A DNA stretch of 64,000 nucleotides from Malonomonas rubra (GCF_003247215.1 NZ_QKAP01000081.1:1-64000); one strand, 5' to 3'. Positions 43,638-52,218 are shown, numbered from the stretch's first letter. The notes: a model not told the origin generated them from the sequence alone. Translations and numbers: made by a program.

Positions 43638-44516
43638 CTAAAAGTTCTTTCCCAGGATCTTCTCCAATTTTTCTGCATCTGCAGGTTGCAAACGACCTGA
43701 TTTTTGGGCAAGCTCGACAGTGCTGCAACCCAAAAACTTGTAAAACATGCCGATCTGGAGAGAAACCTTTTCCAGCGCCGCTATGTGGGTTGCGACGGTT
43801 CCCTGGTCGCCACGCACGATTGGACCAGTCAAACCTTGTTCCGGGCCAAATTCAGTCACATTTTCGATGGTCGTTTTGATCAACGGGGATAACAGGTTGC
43901 CGGCCTGCTGTTGATCGATTCCACATTCGCCTAGTAGTTTGGTGGCCGTTGCCAGCAAAGTCACCAGAAAATTCGAAGCGATACAGGCACTGGCATGGTA
44001 GAGCGCTTTTTGGTCAGAAGCGATCCGAAACGGACGGCCGCCAAAGGCACTGACTAGCTCTTTCCCAAGCTGAACAGCTATTTCTTCCCCTTCGACCGCA
44101 CAGGGGCAGTTGTACAGCCGTTCGCTCGCCAGTTGCCGGTCGGCAAACGACAACAGCGGATGGATCGACAGAAGCGTGGCCTGGCAACCGGGTGAACGCA
44201 TAATCTCCGCCGGATGCAGACCACTGAAATGTAGCAGAGTTCTCCCTTCCTGTGCCGAAAGTTGCTGGGTCAAATTCGAGGCGAGACCGGTGATTTGATC
44301 GTCTGGAACCGCCAGCAGGATGAGCGTCGCAGAGCTGGCTCGCTGAAGATCGGTTGTGGCTGTCTGCGTTGTACAGCCGATGAAACTGCAGGCATCAACC
44401 GCTCGGGATAGGTCCCGGCTGATCACGGCGGAAATCGAATAGCCGGCCTGTCGCAGCCGTTTGCTGACCGCGCAGCCGACCTTGCCCGGCCCGATCAGCG
44501 CGAGCGATGGTTTCAT
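43638..44516 (-). CDS. Rossmann-fold protein with DUF2520 domain
   Basis: 292 aa. The N-terminus SLALIGPGKVGCAVSKRLRQ is a dinucleotide-binding motif like those of NADP-dependent reductases. The C-terminal half (about 165-285, YHASACIASNFLVTLLATAT) matches the DUF2520 helical domain. The family resembles ketopantoate or pyrroline-5-carboxylate reductases, but the substrate is not known. It overlaps the upstream hydrolase gene by 4 nt, so they are translationally coupled and may act in one pathway. Confidence 0.88.
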   Translation of the reverse strand: MKPSLALIGPGKVGCAVSKRLRQAGYSISAVISRDLSRAVDACSFIGCTTQTATTDLQRASSATLILLAVPDDQITGLASNLTQQLSAQEGRTLLHFSGLHPAEIMRSPGCQATLLSIHPLLSFADRQLASERLYNCPCAVEGEEIAVQLGKELVSAFGGRPFRIASDQKALYHASACIASNFLVTLLATATKLLGECGIDQQQAGNLLSPLIKTTIENVTEFGPEQGLTGPIVRGDQGTVATHIAALEKVSLQIGMFYKFLGCSTVELAQKSGRLQPADAEKLEKILGKNF

Positions 44517-45169
44517 GCCACCGTCACCTGCAAGGTGCCGACGTTCTCGATTTCACCGTAAAGTTGATCGCCGCTCTGAATGCGGCTGACGCCGGCCGGG
44601 GTGCCGGTCAGAATAATATCGCCCGGCTCCAGCGTGTAGTACTGGGAAATCTCAGCAATGATCTCTTCGACGTTGCGCATCATCTGAGCGGTAGTGCCGT
44701 CCTGCCGAAGCTCGCCATTGACCTTCAGGGTTAGTCGGATCGCGTTCGGATTGTCGACTTGATCTGCCGGGACAAAATCTGATAGCGGGCAGGAGGTGTC
44801 GAATCCTTTAGCAATCTCCCACGGCAAACCTTTCTCTTTCAACTCGCTCTGTAGGTCACGCAGGGTCAGGTCGAGCGCAACGCCGTAACCAGCGACATGT
44901 TGCATGGCCAGTTCTTCACTGATGTTTTTCCCAGCAGTGCCGATCAGGACGGCCAGTTCTAGTTCATGATGGCAATCGTTCGTATAGTCAGGCAGGATGA
45001 TCTGACCGCCATCTGGTAGCAAGCTGCTGGCCGGTTTGCAGAAGATCACAGCCCGGTCCGGAACCTTGTTGCCCAGTTCGCGGATGTGGTCAAGATAGTT
45101 GCGGCCGAGGCAGACAATTTTACCTACCGGGTAGCTCTTGTCGATTCCTTTGATTTTGGCTTCACGCAT
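44513..45169 (-). CDS. Fumarylacetoacetate hydrolase family protein
   Basis: 218 aa. It has the FAH fold with the metal-binding motif HHELELAVLIG, the KGFDTSCPLSDF segment and the GDIILTGTPAGV signature. The length and N-terminus (VGKIVCLGRNYLDHIRELGN) match the short FAHD1/YcgM group, which hydrolyse or decarboxylate acylpyruvates and oxaloacetate. The exact substrate cannot be read from sequence. It lies 38 nt downstream of the TRIC gene and overlaps the DUF2520 gene. Confidence 0.9.
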   Translation of the reverse strand: MREAKIKGIDKSYPVGKIVCLGRNYLDHIRELGNKVPDRAVIFCKPASSLLPDGGQIILPDYTNDCHHELELAVLIGTAGKNISEELAMQHVAGYGVALDLTLRDLQSELKEKGLPWEIAKGFDTSCPLSDFVPADQVDNPNAIRLTLKVNGELRQDGTTAQMMRNVEEIIAEISQYYTLEPGDIILTGTPAGVSRIQSGDQLYGEIENVGTLQVTVA

Positions 45170-45207
45170 CTTGCAGGTCCTTTGAAGAATGGTTTTTGAA
45201 TAGAATG

Positions 45208-45810
45208 TTAGTTCGCTTTCGGCAGCGACCAGTTATAGTTGATGGATAGTAATCTCAAGATGATAACGCTTGCTGCCGCAGAGGGTAAGGAAAGATTGTC
45301 TGGCAGCTGCAGTTTTTGCAGCATCACCAGAAGGGCACCTCCAAAAATGCAGGCTGAAGCATAGATCTCGCGGCGCATGATCAGAGGAACCTCGTTCGAC
45401 AGGATATCGCGAAACACCCCCCCGGCAGTGCCAGTCATGACCCCCATCAGGACCGCGCCGAGCGGACCTGTTTGAAAAGCGATCGCTTTGCCGGTCCCGA
45501 TGACGACAAAGGTTCCCAGCCCAATGGCATCCAGATAAAGTAGAGGACGTTCTATTTTCGGCAACCGGCGGTGGGTAATAAACACCAGTGAAGCGACCGC
45601 TACCGGCAGCCAAAGGTAGATTTCGTTCCGCAAGCAAAAAGGAGGCAGGTCGCCGAGTAGCAGGTCACGTAGTGTACCTCCACCGATTGCTGTGACCATC
45701 CCCAGAACCCAAACACCGAACAGATCCATTTCTCGGCGCACACCAGCCAAGGCCCCAGAGGCAGCGAAGGCGACTGTGCCGATCAGGTCGAGAAGATAAA
45801 GTAGACTCAT
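45208..45810 (-). CDS. TRIC-type cation channel family membrane protein (UPF0126)
   Basis: 200 aa with about seven transmembrane segments. Two repeats are visible, the first with DLIGTVAFAASGALAG and AIGGGTLRDLLLGDLPPF, the second with GVMTGTAGGVFRDILSNEVP. The glycine-rich GGGTLRD and GGVFRD motifs define the prokaryotic TRIC family; some members conduct K+ or other cations. The role here is unknown. It heads a - strand run with the FAH and DUF2520 genes and diverges from the rhomboid gene. Confidence 0.9.
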   Translation of the reverse strand: MSLLYLLDLIGTVAFAASGALAGVRREMDLFGVWVLGMVTAIGGGTLRDLLLGDLPPFCLRNEIYLWLPVAVASLVFITHRRLPKIERPLLYLDAIGLGTFVVIGTGKAIAFQTGPLGAVLMGVMTGTAGGVFRDILSNEVPLIMRREIYASACIFGGALLVMLQKLQLPDNLSLPSAAASVIILRLLSINYNWSLPKAN

Positions 45811-45920
45811 GGGGGGAAGATAACGGTATGTAACGCGAAAGGCAAGCCTTCTGCTTGGGATCAGGTCAGGCGTTATGCTAGGATATTTAATTACTTGTTA
45901 GCCGACCTTCCGGAGTTCTG

Positions 45921-47081
45921 ATGTTTTTACCGATTGCTGATACTCCTAACCCTTCTGAAAGAGCCTATGTCACCTGGCTGCTGATTGCCGCCAACGTAGC
46001 AGTTTATCTGCTGATCAGTTTGCCGGCGACATACAGCAGGGTCGATCTGCAGGATCCTGCTTTGCTTGAATACCTGCGAAATGTCGGGTTACTAGGTAAA
46101 GTCAGCGCTCGTCAGGTCTATCAGAACATCAGTGCTTATGACCTGTTGGTCTTCGAGTATGGCTTTCGTCCTGCACAGTTTTCCCTCGCCACCCTGTTCG
46201 CTTACCAGTTTCTGCATGGCGGCTTCATGCATCTAGCCGGGAATACCATATACCTGTTTATTTTCGGTGATAATGTCGAGTTTCGCCTCGGGAGGATCCG
46301 TTTTTTGCTGGTCTACCTGATCTGCGGCGTAGCTGCCGGTCTGTTCTTTGCCCTCTTTGCCGGCAATTCCCAGGTGCCATTAATAGGAGCATCTGGGGCG
46401 ATCTCCGGAGTGCTTGGCTGTTATTTCCTCTGGTTCCCGCGCAACAGAGTCCGTTGCTTTCTGTTTCCGTTTCCGTTCAGCTTCTATCTGCCGGCCCGGT
46501 TTGTCCTCGGTTTTTACCTCGTGTTTGCCAACATTTTTCCTTTTCTGTTTTCCGGCGCCCAAGAAAGCAGTATCGCTTATGGCGCCCACATCGGCGGGTT
46601 CCTGACTGGCCTAGGGATTGCCTGGGCGACAGATCAAATTTATCAACTGCGGCGCGGGTGGCAACGTGAGTCCAAAACAGAATCGGCTTCGCTTTCCTCT
46701 TTACAGCACATTTGTCCCGCCGTGCTGAGCGGGGATCTGATTGGGGCGAGTAACTGCTACTTGAATCTCGACAAACGCGAAGATCGGAATCAAGTCGATG
46801 CTGCCGATGTTATGGCGGTTGGCAACTATCTGCTTATAAATGGTCGCTGGCGTGAGGCGTTGCATGTTTTCCGCCGTTTTGTCGCCGAGCGACCGAACGA
46901 TGAGCGGATTGATCAGGCCTATCTTGGGGCAGGGAAAGCGATGTTGCAGCAACCCCGTTATCAGACCAGCGCTTACCATTATTTTCTTTCCGCACTCGAT
47001 TTAGCCCGCAGTGAACAATTGGCCGCAGAGGCGCGCATGCATCTGCGACTGATCGAGAAGCAGCGGGCTACCGAAAGTTGA
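45921..47081 (+). CDS. Rhomboid family intramembrane serine protease
   Basis: 386 aa. About six transmembrane segments (17-240) hold the catalytic Ser in LIGASGAISGVLG and the catalytic His in AHIGGFLTGLGIAW; the HGGFMHLAGN motif is also present. Such proteases cut membrane proteins within the bilayer. Residues about 255-386 form a soluble helical domain that looks TPR-like (LINGRWREALHVFRRF), perhaps for substrate binding. The stop overlaps a possible TTG start of the radical SAM gene. Confidence 0.92.
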   Translation: MFLPIADTPNPSERAYVTWLLIAANVAVYLLISLPATYSRVDLQDPALLEYLRNVGLLGKVSARQVYQNISAYDLLVFEYGFRPAQFSLATLFAYQFLHGGFMHLAGNTIYLFIFGDNVEFRLGRIRFLLVYLICGVAAGLFFALFAGNSQVPLIGASGAISGVLGCYFLWFPRNRVRCFLFPFPFSFYLPARFVLGFYLVFANIFPFLFSGAQESSIAYGAHIGGFLTGLGIAWATDQIYQLRRGWQRESKTESASLSSLQHICPAVLSGDLIGASNCYLNLDKREDRNQVDAADVMAVGNYLLINGRWREALHVFRRFVAERPNDERIDQAYLGAGKAMLQQPRYQTSAYHYFLSALDLARSEQLAAEARMHLRLIEKQRATES

Positions 47082-47083
47082 CC

Positions 47084-47971
47084 ATGTATTACTTCGATTA
47101 TGTAGAACCGGTATTCCGTCCGCCGTCCGAGGCGCGGTCACTGATTTTTCAGATTACAGTTGGCTGTAGCCAGAATAATTGTCGCTTCTGTGGCATGTAC
47201 AAGATGAAACAGTTCCTCATCCGGCCGGTCGACGAAATTGCGGCCGAAATCGCTGCCGTACCTAAGAAGCATCGCAGCTTTTATCAGCGAGTGTTCCTGG
47301 GAGATGGTGATGCACTGGTCTACCCGCAGCAGCAGTTATTGCAGATTCTCGATCTGCTGGCGGCTAACTTTCCCAACCTGACCCGCGTCGGGGCCTACGC
47401 GTCACCGAACAGCCTGACGACTAAAACAGTTGCCGAGTTGAAGGAGTTGAAAGCGAAGAAACTGCGGATTCTCTATTTCGGTCTGGAGTCGGGAGACCCC
47501 GATACGCTACAGCTGGTCAACAAGGGTTTTACCCCGCAGCGGATGCTGGATCTCTGCCGCGACGCGCAACAGGCGGGGATGAAGCTGTCTGTCACCGCGA
47601 TCCTCGGTCTGGCAGGCCGGGCGCGTTCGGCGGAGCATGCTGCCGCGACCGCCGACTGGATCAACCAGCTGTCGCCGGAGTATTTTTCCTTGCTGACCAT
47701 GTTCAAGCGGCACAATGACGACTATTTTACGCAGATTGATGCGTTGACCAACGAGGAGATCATCGAGGAAGCGTTGGCGGTCGTCAAGCATATGCAGCCG
47801 CGCAAGTGTATTCTGCGCTCCAACCATGTTTCCAATATTCTCAACCTGGCCGGCAGCTACCCGAAGGATCGGGAGAAACTGATCGTACAGGCTGAAGCGG
47901 CCCTGCGAGAAGCCCGGCGACACCCGCAGTGGTGCAGGCAGATCCCCGATTACGGCGAGGAATATTATTGA
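47084..47971 (+). CDS. Radical SAM protein with CX4CX2C cluster motif
   Basis: 295 aa. The 4Fe-4S/SAM site is CSQNNCRFC followed by GMYK. The spacing is CX4CX2C and not the canonical CX3CX2C, as in a known subfamily starting with a PPSEA(R)SL segment. Later motifs FLGDGDALVY and LYFGLESGDPDTLQLVNKG support a TIM-barrel radical SAM enzyme. Substrate unknown. I chose ATG 47084. A TTG at 47078, overlapping the rhomboid stop, is possible and would give direct coupling. Confidence 0.88.
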   Translation: MYYFDYVEPVFRPPSEARSLIFQITVGCSQNNCRFCGMYKMKQFLIRPVDEIAAEIAAVPKKHRSFYQRVFLGDGDALVYPQQQLLQILDLLAANFPNLTRVGAYASPNSLTTKTVAELKELKAKKLRILYFGLESGDPDTLQLVNKGFTPQRMLDLCRDAQQAGMKLSVTAILGLAGRARSAEHAAATADWINQLSPEYFSLLTMFKRHNDDYFTQIDALTNEEIIEEALAVVKHMQPRKCILRSNHVSNILNLAGSYPKDREKLIVQAEAALREARRHPQWCRQIPDYGEEYY

Positions 47972-48013
47972 TTTTCATCGGTCTTTAACCGAGTTCAATT
48001 CAGGGAGGAAGGC

Positions 48014-49534
48014 ATGACGTTGACCGGAGGTTCGATCGTCGCAGCAGCATTGTCGCAGGGGACTGGCAAATACTTTTGGGCCAACGACCCGGCCACTGAC
48101 GAACAGTTGCAACCAGCGTTTTTCGAGGCCTCAGAGGTGCAGATCAATGATGCGGTCGAGGCTGCGGAAAATGATTTTGATCGATATCGGCGGTTGCCAT
48201 TTGCGCAACGGGCTGATTTTTTGACTGCGATAGCGGAGCAGTTGCGGATTATTGAAGGGGACGTGATTGTCCGAGCCCAGCGTGAGACTGCTCTGTCGCT
48301 GCCCCGCCTGCAGGGTGAATTGACGCGAACCGTCAATCAGTTGTTGATGTTCGCCGCCTATGTCCGTGATGGCTCTTTTCTGCATTGCAACATCGATCCG
48401 GCTTTACCGGAACGGCAGCCACCCCGGCCTGATCTGCGCATGACTCAGGTGCCCCTCGGCCCGGTAGTGGTCTTTGGCGCCAGTAATTTCCCTTTCGCCT
48501 TTTCGGTTGCAGGAGGCGATACCGCGGCGGCTCTGGCCGCTGGTTGTCCTGTAATTTTTAAGGGGCATCCCGCTCATCCCGGCACCTGCGAACTGGCAGG
48601 TCGAGCGATTGCGCGGGCGGTCGAACTCTGCGGTGTGCCGCAAGGGGTGTTTTCTATGCTCCAGGGGGAGCGGCATGAACTGGGAGCCGAGCTGATCAAA
48701 CATCGATTGGTGAGAGCGGTCGCTTTTACCGGTTCCCGGATTGCGGGTCGGGCGCTGTTCGACCTTGCTGCTTCGCGCCCCGAACCAATTCCGGTGTTTG
48801 CCGAGATGGGCAGCGTCAACCCGGTTTTCCTGCTGCCGGCAGCCCTTGCCGCATGGAAAACAGAGTTGGCGTGCCAGTATGCTGAGTCAGTTACGCTTGG
48901 CGTCGGTCAGTTCTGTACCAATCCGGGGATGCTGTTCGCTGTGGCCGGCCCGGACTTGCAGGCTTTTACGGCGGCGGTACAGACACGACTGGAACAGCTA
49001 GGGGGTGGGGTGATGCTGCATGCCGGTATCAAACGGAACTACCAGACTGCGTTCGACATATTGTCCGAGCGACCAGGGGTTGAGATCCTCTCAGGACCGG
49101 GTGAGCAGGCTGGCTGTCGGGTTTCGCCCGCACTGCTGAAAACAACGGCCGAGTCTTTTTTGAGCGACCCTGGCATCGCCGAAGAGGTTTTTGGTCCCTC
49201 GGCGATTGTTGTGGCTTGCCGATCCATGGAGCAGATGTCGGCATGTGCCGGGGCGCTGCAGGGACAGTTGACCGCCACCGTCCACGCCAGTGATACCGAA
49301 GAGGATATTGCGCGGCAGTTGTTTTCGATTTTGGAGCGTAAGGCAGGCCGTTTGCTTCTTAACGGCTTCCCAACAGGTGTCGAGGTCTGCTCCGCGATGA
49401 TTCACGGGGGTCCTTACCCGGCCACTACCGACAGCCGCACGACCTCCGTCGGAACCGAAGCTTTGCAGCGTTTTTTACGTCCCATCTGTCTGCAGAATTT
49501 TTCCTCAGGACTTCTTCCCGGAGAACTTCAATAA
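48014..49534 (+). CDS. Aldehyde dehydrogenase, 2-oxoglutarate-semialdehyde type
   Basis: 506 aa. It is an NAD(P)-dependent aldehyde dehydrogenase. The catalytic Cys is in LGVGQFCTNPGM and the general-base Glu in VFAEMGSVNPVF. The N-terminal arrangement and the GASNFPFAFSVAGGDTAAAL motif match enzymes oxidising 2,5-dioxopentanoate to 2-oxoglutarate in sugar-acid or hydroxyproline breakdown. No other genes of those pathways are nearby, so the substrate is inferred from family only. ATG 48014 has a strong GGGAGGAAGG site. Confidence 0.88.
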   Translation: MTLTGGSIVAAALSQGTGKYFWANDPATDEQLQPAFFEASEVQINDAVEAAENDFDRYRRLPFAQRADFLTAIAEQLRIIEGDVIVRAQRETALSLPRLQGELTRTVNQLLMFAAYVRDGSFLHCNIDPALPERQPPRPDLRMTQVPLGPVVVFGASNFPFAFSVAGGDTAAALAAGCPVIFKGHPAHPGTCELAGRAIARAVELCGVPQGVFSMLQGERHELGAELIKHRLVRAVAFTGSRIAGRALFDLAASRPEPIPVFAEMGSVNPVFLLPAALAAWKTELACQYAESVTLGVGQFCTNPGMLFAVAGPDLQAFTAAVQTRLEQLGGGVMLHAGIKRNYQTAFDILSERPGVEILSGPGEQAGCRVSPALLKTTAESFLSDPGIAEEVFGPSAIVVACRSMEQMSACAGALQGQLTATVHASDTEEDIARQLFSILERKAGRLLLNGFPTGVEVCSAMIHGGPYPATTDSRTTSVGTEALQRFLRPICLQNFSSGLLPGELQ

Positions 49535-49780
49535 CTCTCCGATTGCGGACAAACATTTTTAAATGCGGATATTTCGAAGCTCTGTTCAGGGTCTCTGTTG
49601 TCATTGTAACCCATTGATTTAAAATAAATTTTACTTTTGCCTGTAGAGATTTTATCTAATCATTTATTTATAATGAATTGATATTGCTATTGAATTGATC
49701 TGAATGATTGGGGGGGCTGATTAACTAAAAAAATGGTTCCGGCGGCCGGGATCGGATGCTTAGTTATTTTTCGCAACTTC
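49535..49780. other. AT-rich intergenic region after the aldehyde dehydrogenase gene
   Basis: About 245 nt of mostly AT-rich DNA without a supported ORF. Near 49,733-49,776 AACTAA and TTAGTT can enclose a TCCGG/CCGGGA hairpin. Together with the terminator just downstream this might be a small RNA gene, but nothing else supports it. Confidence 0.35.
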
Positions 49781-49827
49781 AAGCCGCTTTTGTCCATATG
49801 GGGAAAAGCGGCTTTTTCTTTTTTTGC
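49781..49827 (+). terminator. Intrinsic terminator upstream of the DUF4255 remnant
   Basis: AAGCCGCTTTT (from 49781) pairs with AAAAGCGGCTT around a loop of about 12 nt and runs into TTTCTTTTTTT. It lies about 250 nt past the aldehyde dehydrogenase stop, so it could end that transcript or a short RNA in between. Confidence 0.85.
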
Positions 49828-49850
49828 TAATTGCTGATGGATGAGGCTCG

Positions 49851-50198
49851 ATAATTTACGAGGCGTTAGAAATCCTTCACAGTGAAATCAACGACTGCCT
49901 GAAGTTGTTACCGGAGCTGAAAATTTCTAGAACTTCTGTGGTTAGCATGTCGAATGTGGTTAAGGATGACGGTAGCGTTGAGATCCCGAATAATAAACTC
50001 GGCCTGACGCTGGTGAATATCGAGGAAGAGGGGATTGTGCGTGATGTTACCCTGCACTGGGCCAATCCTGATCACAGTATCAGCCATCTGAACTCGGAGA
50101 TTCGCCTCAACCTGCTGGTCCTTTTTGTTGTGCATTTCACCGATCAACGCTCTGCGCGTCGGTGGGCGGTCGTTATCAACTGCGGAACGGGCTTTTAG
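49851..50198 (+). pseudogene. Truncated DUF4255 (Pvc16-like) gene remnant
   Basis: In frame with TAG 50196-50198 the DNA reads IIYEALEILHSEINDCLKLL, then DDGSVEIPNNKLGLTLVNIE and later LNLLVLFVVHFTD. These match the start and middle of the DUF4255/Pvc16 N-terminal family of contractile injection systems. The usual start Met falls on ATA (49851), preceded by a GAGG site. The match fades after about residue 100 and the ORF ends near 115, short of the family's about 180-200. No other injection-system genes are nearby. It looks like a decayed relic. Confidence 0.6.
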
Positions 50199-50412
50199 AC
50201 TCGTTTAGGGGCCTATTTTTCCGGGGGGCGGGAGCATGACGGCCGTCGGGCAGTGCGGCTGGCACGCTCGGTTCGGGCGCGAGCCTTTCCCGTTGGGCAG
50301 TACCTGGTATTTGGTGCCGGCCAGTACGACCCCGGTTCTCAAAAAGGCCGAAACTGCTGACACACGAGCAGACCCATGTAATTCAGTAAAAAGGGGGAAG
50401 CAAGTAACACGC
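50199..50412. other. GC-rich stretch with several stem-loops, function unknown
   Basis: GC content is far above the neighbouring intergenic DNA. Visible stems include GCTCG with CGAGC, GTACCTGG with CCAG-TAC, and the self-complementary GACGGCCGTC. Weak ORFs exist on both strands but neither has a convincing start or known product. It could be a structured RNA, a repeat unit or debris next to the DUF4255 remnant. Confidence 0.35.
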
Positions 50413-50448
50413 ACAAGGCCGACAGGAAGCGCTTCCTGTCGGCCTTGT
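50413..50448. terminator. 36-bp perfect palindrome, likely bidirectional terminator
   Basis: The sequence from ACAAGGCCGACAGGAAGC through its exact reverse complement is fully self-complementary over 36 bp with no loop. On the + strand it is followed by TTTATCTCTGTCT. It lies 25 nt past the ackA stop codon and most likely ends ackA transcription on the - strand as well as any rightward transcript. Confidence 0.7.
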
Positions 50449-50473
50449 TTATCTCTGTCTGCGCGAGTTTATA

Positions 50474-51739
50474 TCAGGTGCGCTGGAAAGTGCTTTCCGC
50501 AAACGAATACTTGAAGTTCATGTGATCGGTGTAGGTTTCTTCGAGGATCGCCACCACATCTTCTGTGAACACCAGTTCTTCATCGGTCGGGATGACAAAC
50601 ACCTTGACCGGCGAGTCGGGGGTGCTGATCATGGTTTCCTTCTTGCGGGTCATGGTGTTGCGGTTTTTTTCCTTGTCCAGTTTGATGCCGATGTGCTCCA
50701 GGTCGGTCAGGGCTTTCTCGCGGAGCAGCCAGCCCATCTCACCAACCCCGGCGGTGAAGACGACCGCATCAAGAGCTCCTAAGGCGGCGCAGTAGGAGCC
50801 GATGTATTTCTTCAGGCGGTAACCTTCGATATCAAGAGCCAGCTGGCAGCGCTCGTTGCCGGCTTCGGCCGCTTCGATGACGTCACGGCGGTCTGTGAAT
50901 TCACCAGTAACACCGAGAACACCGGCCTTTTTGTTGAGGACGTTGTCGACTTCTTTCGGCGAGAGGTTTTCCCACTGCATGATGAAGGCCGGGATCGCCG
51001 GGTCGATATCGCCACAGCGGGTTCCCATCATCGCCCCTTCTAGCGGGGTCAGCCCCATAGAGGTGTCAACCGAGATGCCATTTTTGATAGCACTGTGAGA
51101 GACGCCGTTACCGATGTGCATAGTGATGATATTGCAATCCTTTGGATCCTTGCCGAGCAGTACCGAGGCCCGCTTGGAAACGTACAGGTGGCTGGTGCCG
51201 TGGAAGCCGTAGCGACGGATACCATGTTTTTCGTACCACTCGTAGGGAATCGGGTAAGTATATGCATGCTCCGGCATGGTCTGATGAAAAGCGGTGTCGA
51301 AGATGGCAACATGCGGAACATACGGCAGGTTGGCTTGAGCTGCTTCAATTCCGGAGATGTTCGGCGGATTGTGCAACGGTGCAAGATGCTGGACTTCCTT
51401 GATCGCATCGAGAACCTCGTCGTTGATCATCACCGATCGGGTGAATTTTTCGCCACCATGAACCACACGGTGGCCAACTGCAGAAATTTCTGCCATCTCT
51501 TTGATAACACCATGCTCGGCATCGGTGAGAATTTTGACGATCAAATGCACGGCGGTCTTGTGGTCTGGGCACTCGTACTCTTCGCGATAGGTTTCTCGCC
51601 CCGGGACTTCATGGATGATGTAGGAATCGCCGATGGTGACCCGCTCAACCATCCCCTTGGCGATGACCTCTTTTCTCTTCCAATCGAAGAGCTGGTACTT
51701 AACAGAGGAACTGCCGCAATTTAATGCAAGAATATCCAT
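50474..51739 (-). CDS. ackA: Acetate kinase
   Basis: 421 aa. AckA interconverts acetate + ATP and acetyl phosphate + ADP. LALNCGSSSVKYQLFDW (phosphate 1 region), VGHRVVHGGEKF, YGFHGTSHLYVS and MGTRCGDIDPAIPAFIM are all present. The strong GGAGAG site and the LNCGSSS N-terminus fix the start at ATG 51739. The usual partner pta is not adjacent on either side. It diverges from the ferredoxin gene. Confidence 0.97.
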   Translation of the reverse strand: MDILALNCGSSSVKYQLFDWKRKEVIAKGMVERVTIGDSYIIHEVPGRETYREEYECPDHKTAVHLIVKILTDAEHGVIKEMAEISAVGHRVVHGGEKFTRSVMINDEVLDAIKEVQHLAPLHNPPNISGIEAAQANLPYVPHVAIFDTAFHQTMPEHAYTYPIPYEWYEKHGIRRYGFHGTSHLYVSKRASVLLGKDPKDCNIITMHIGNGVSHSAIKNGISVDTSMGLTPLEGAMMGTRCGDIDPAIPAFIMQWENLSPKEVDNVLNKKAGVLGVTGEFTDRRDVIEAAEAGNERCQLALDIEGYRLKKYIGSYCAALGALDAVVFTAGVGEMGWLLREKALTDLEHIGIKLDKEKNRNTMTRKKETMISTPDSPVKVFVIPTDEELVFTEDVVAILEETYTDHMNFKYSFAESTFQRT

Positions 51740-52035
51740 TGCTTATCTCTCCTTTAACGCATTTTTTGCCAAATTGGTATTTTAGCTAAGATAAAAAATC
51801 GTTTTATTTTTGCTTAAATAAAATATTGAGATATTTGATAAAACGACAAAAACCCTGTGCTATAAGGGGGTTGTCGAATAAAAAGAGCGTACAATCTAGC
51901 TTATAAAAACATATCTTGGCAAGGTTTTTTCTGGGCTGGACAGGCGCAGCAAGATCGGTTAAAGTTGACGCCAACCTAAAAAACAACCCCCAAAATGGGC
52001 GTTGACTTATCTCACTATTCGAGGAGGAGAGAAAA

Positions 52036-52200
52036 ATGCACAAGATTTCTGATGAATGTATTGCTTGCGGCGCTTGCGCTGATTCCTGTCCGGTTGGTGC
52101 CATCTCTGAAGGCGATCCGATCTACGTAATCAGCGATGAGTGTACTGATTGTGGCGCTTGCGTTGATACCTGCCCGGTAAGCGCAATCGCTGAAGCTTAA
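52036..52200 (+). CDS. 2[4Fe-4S] ferredoxin
   Basis: 54 aa, beginning MHKISDECIACGACADSCPV. Two CxxCxxCxxxCP motifs (Cys 8-18 and Cys 36-46) each bind one [4Fe-4S] cluster; the fold is the clostridial ferredoxin type. The protein is an acidic, low-potential electron carrier. ATG 52036 has a very strong GAGGAGGAG site, so expression is probably high. It stands alone between ackA and a terminator. Confidence 0.97.
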   Translation: MHKISDECIACGACADSCPVGAISEGDPIYVISDECTDCGACVDTCPVSAIAEA

Positions 52201-52218
52201 TTTAAAGCAATCACACAA

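Noticed and set aside
49535-49850. Possible tRNA or tRNA fragment near the GGTTCCGGCGGCCGGGATCGG stretch split at 49,736-49,756
   Set aside because: No cloverleaf arms, anticodon stem or CCA end can be drawn; only a single hairpin forms.
50205-50414. ORF of 69 codons on the - strand in the GC-rich block
   Set aside because: It lies downstream of the ackA terminator with no promoter or SD site. It may only reflect a repeated structured element.
50236-50514. ORF of 92 codons on the + strand through the palindrome
   Set aside because: It reads through a likely terminator and into the ackA 3' end, has no Shine-Dalgarno site and no known product.
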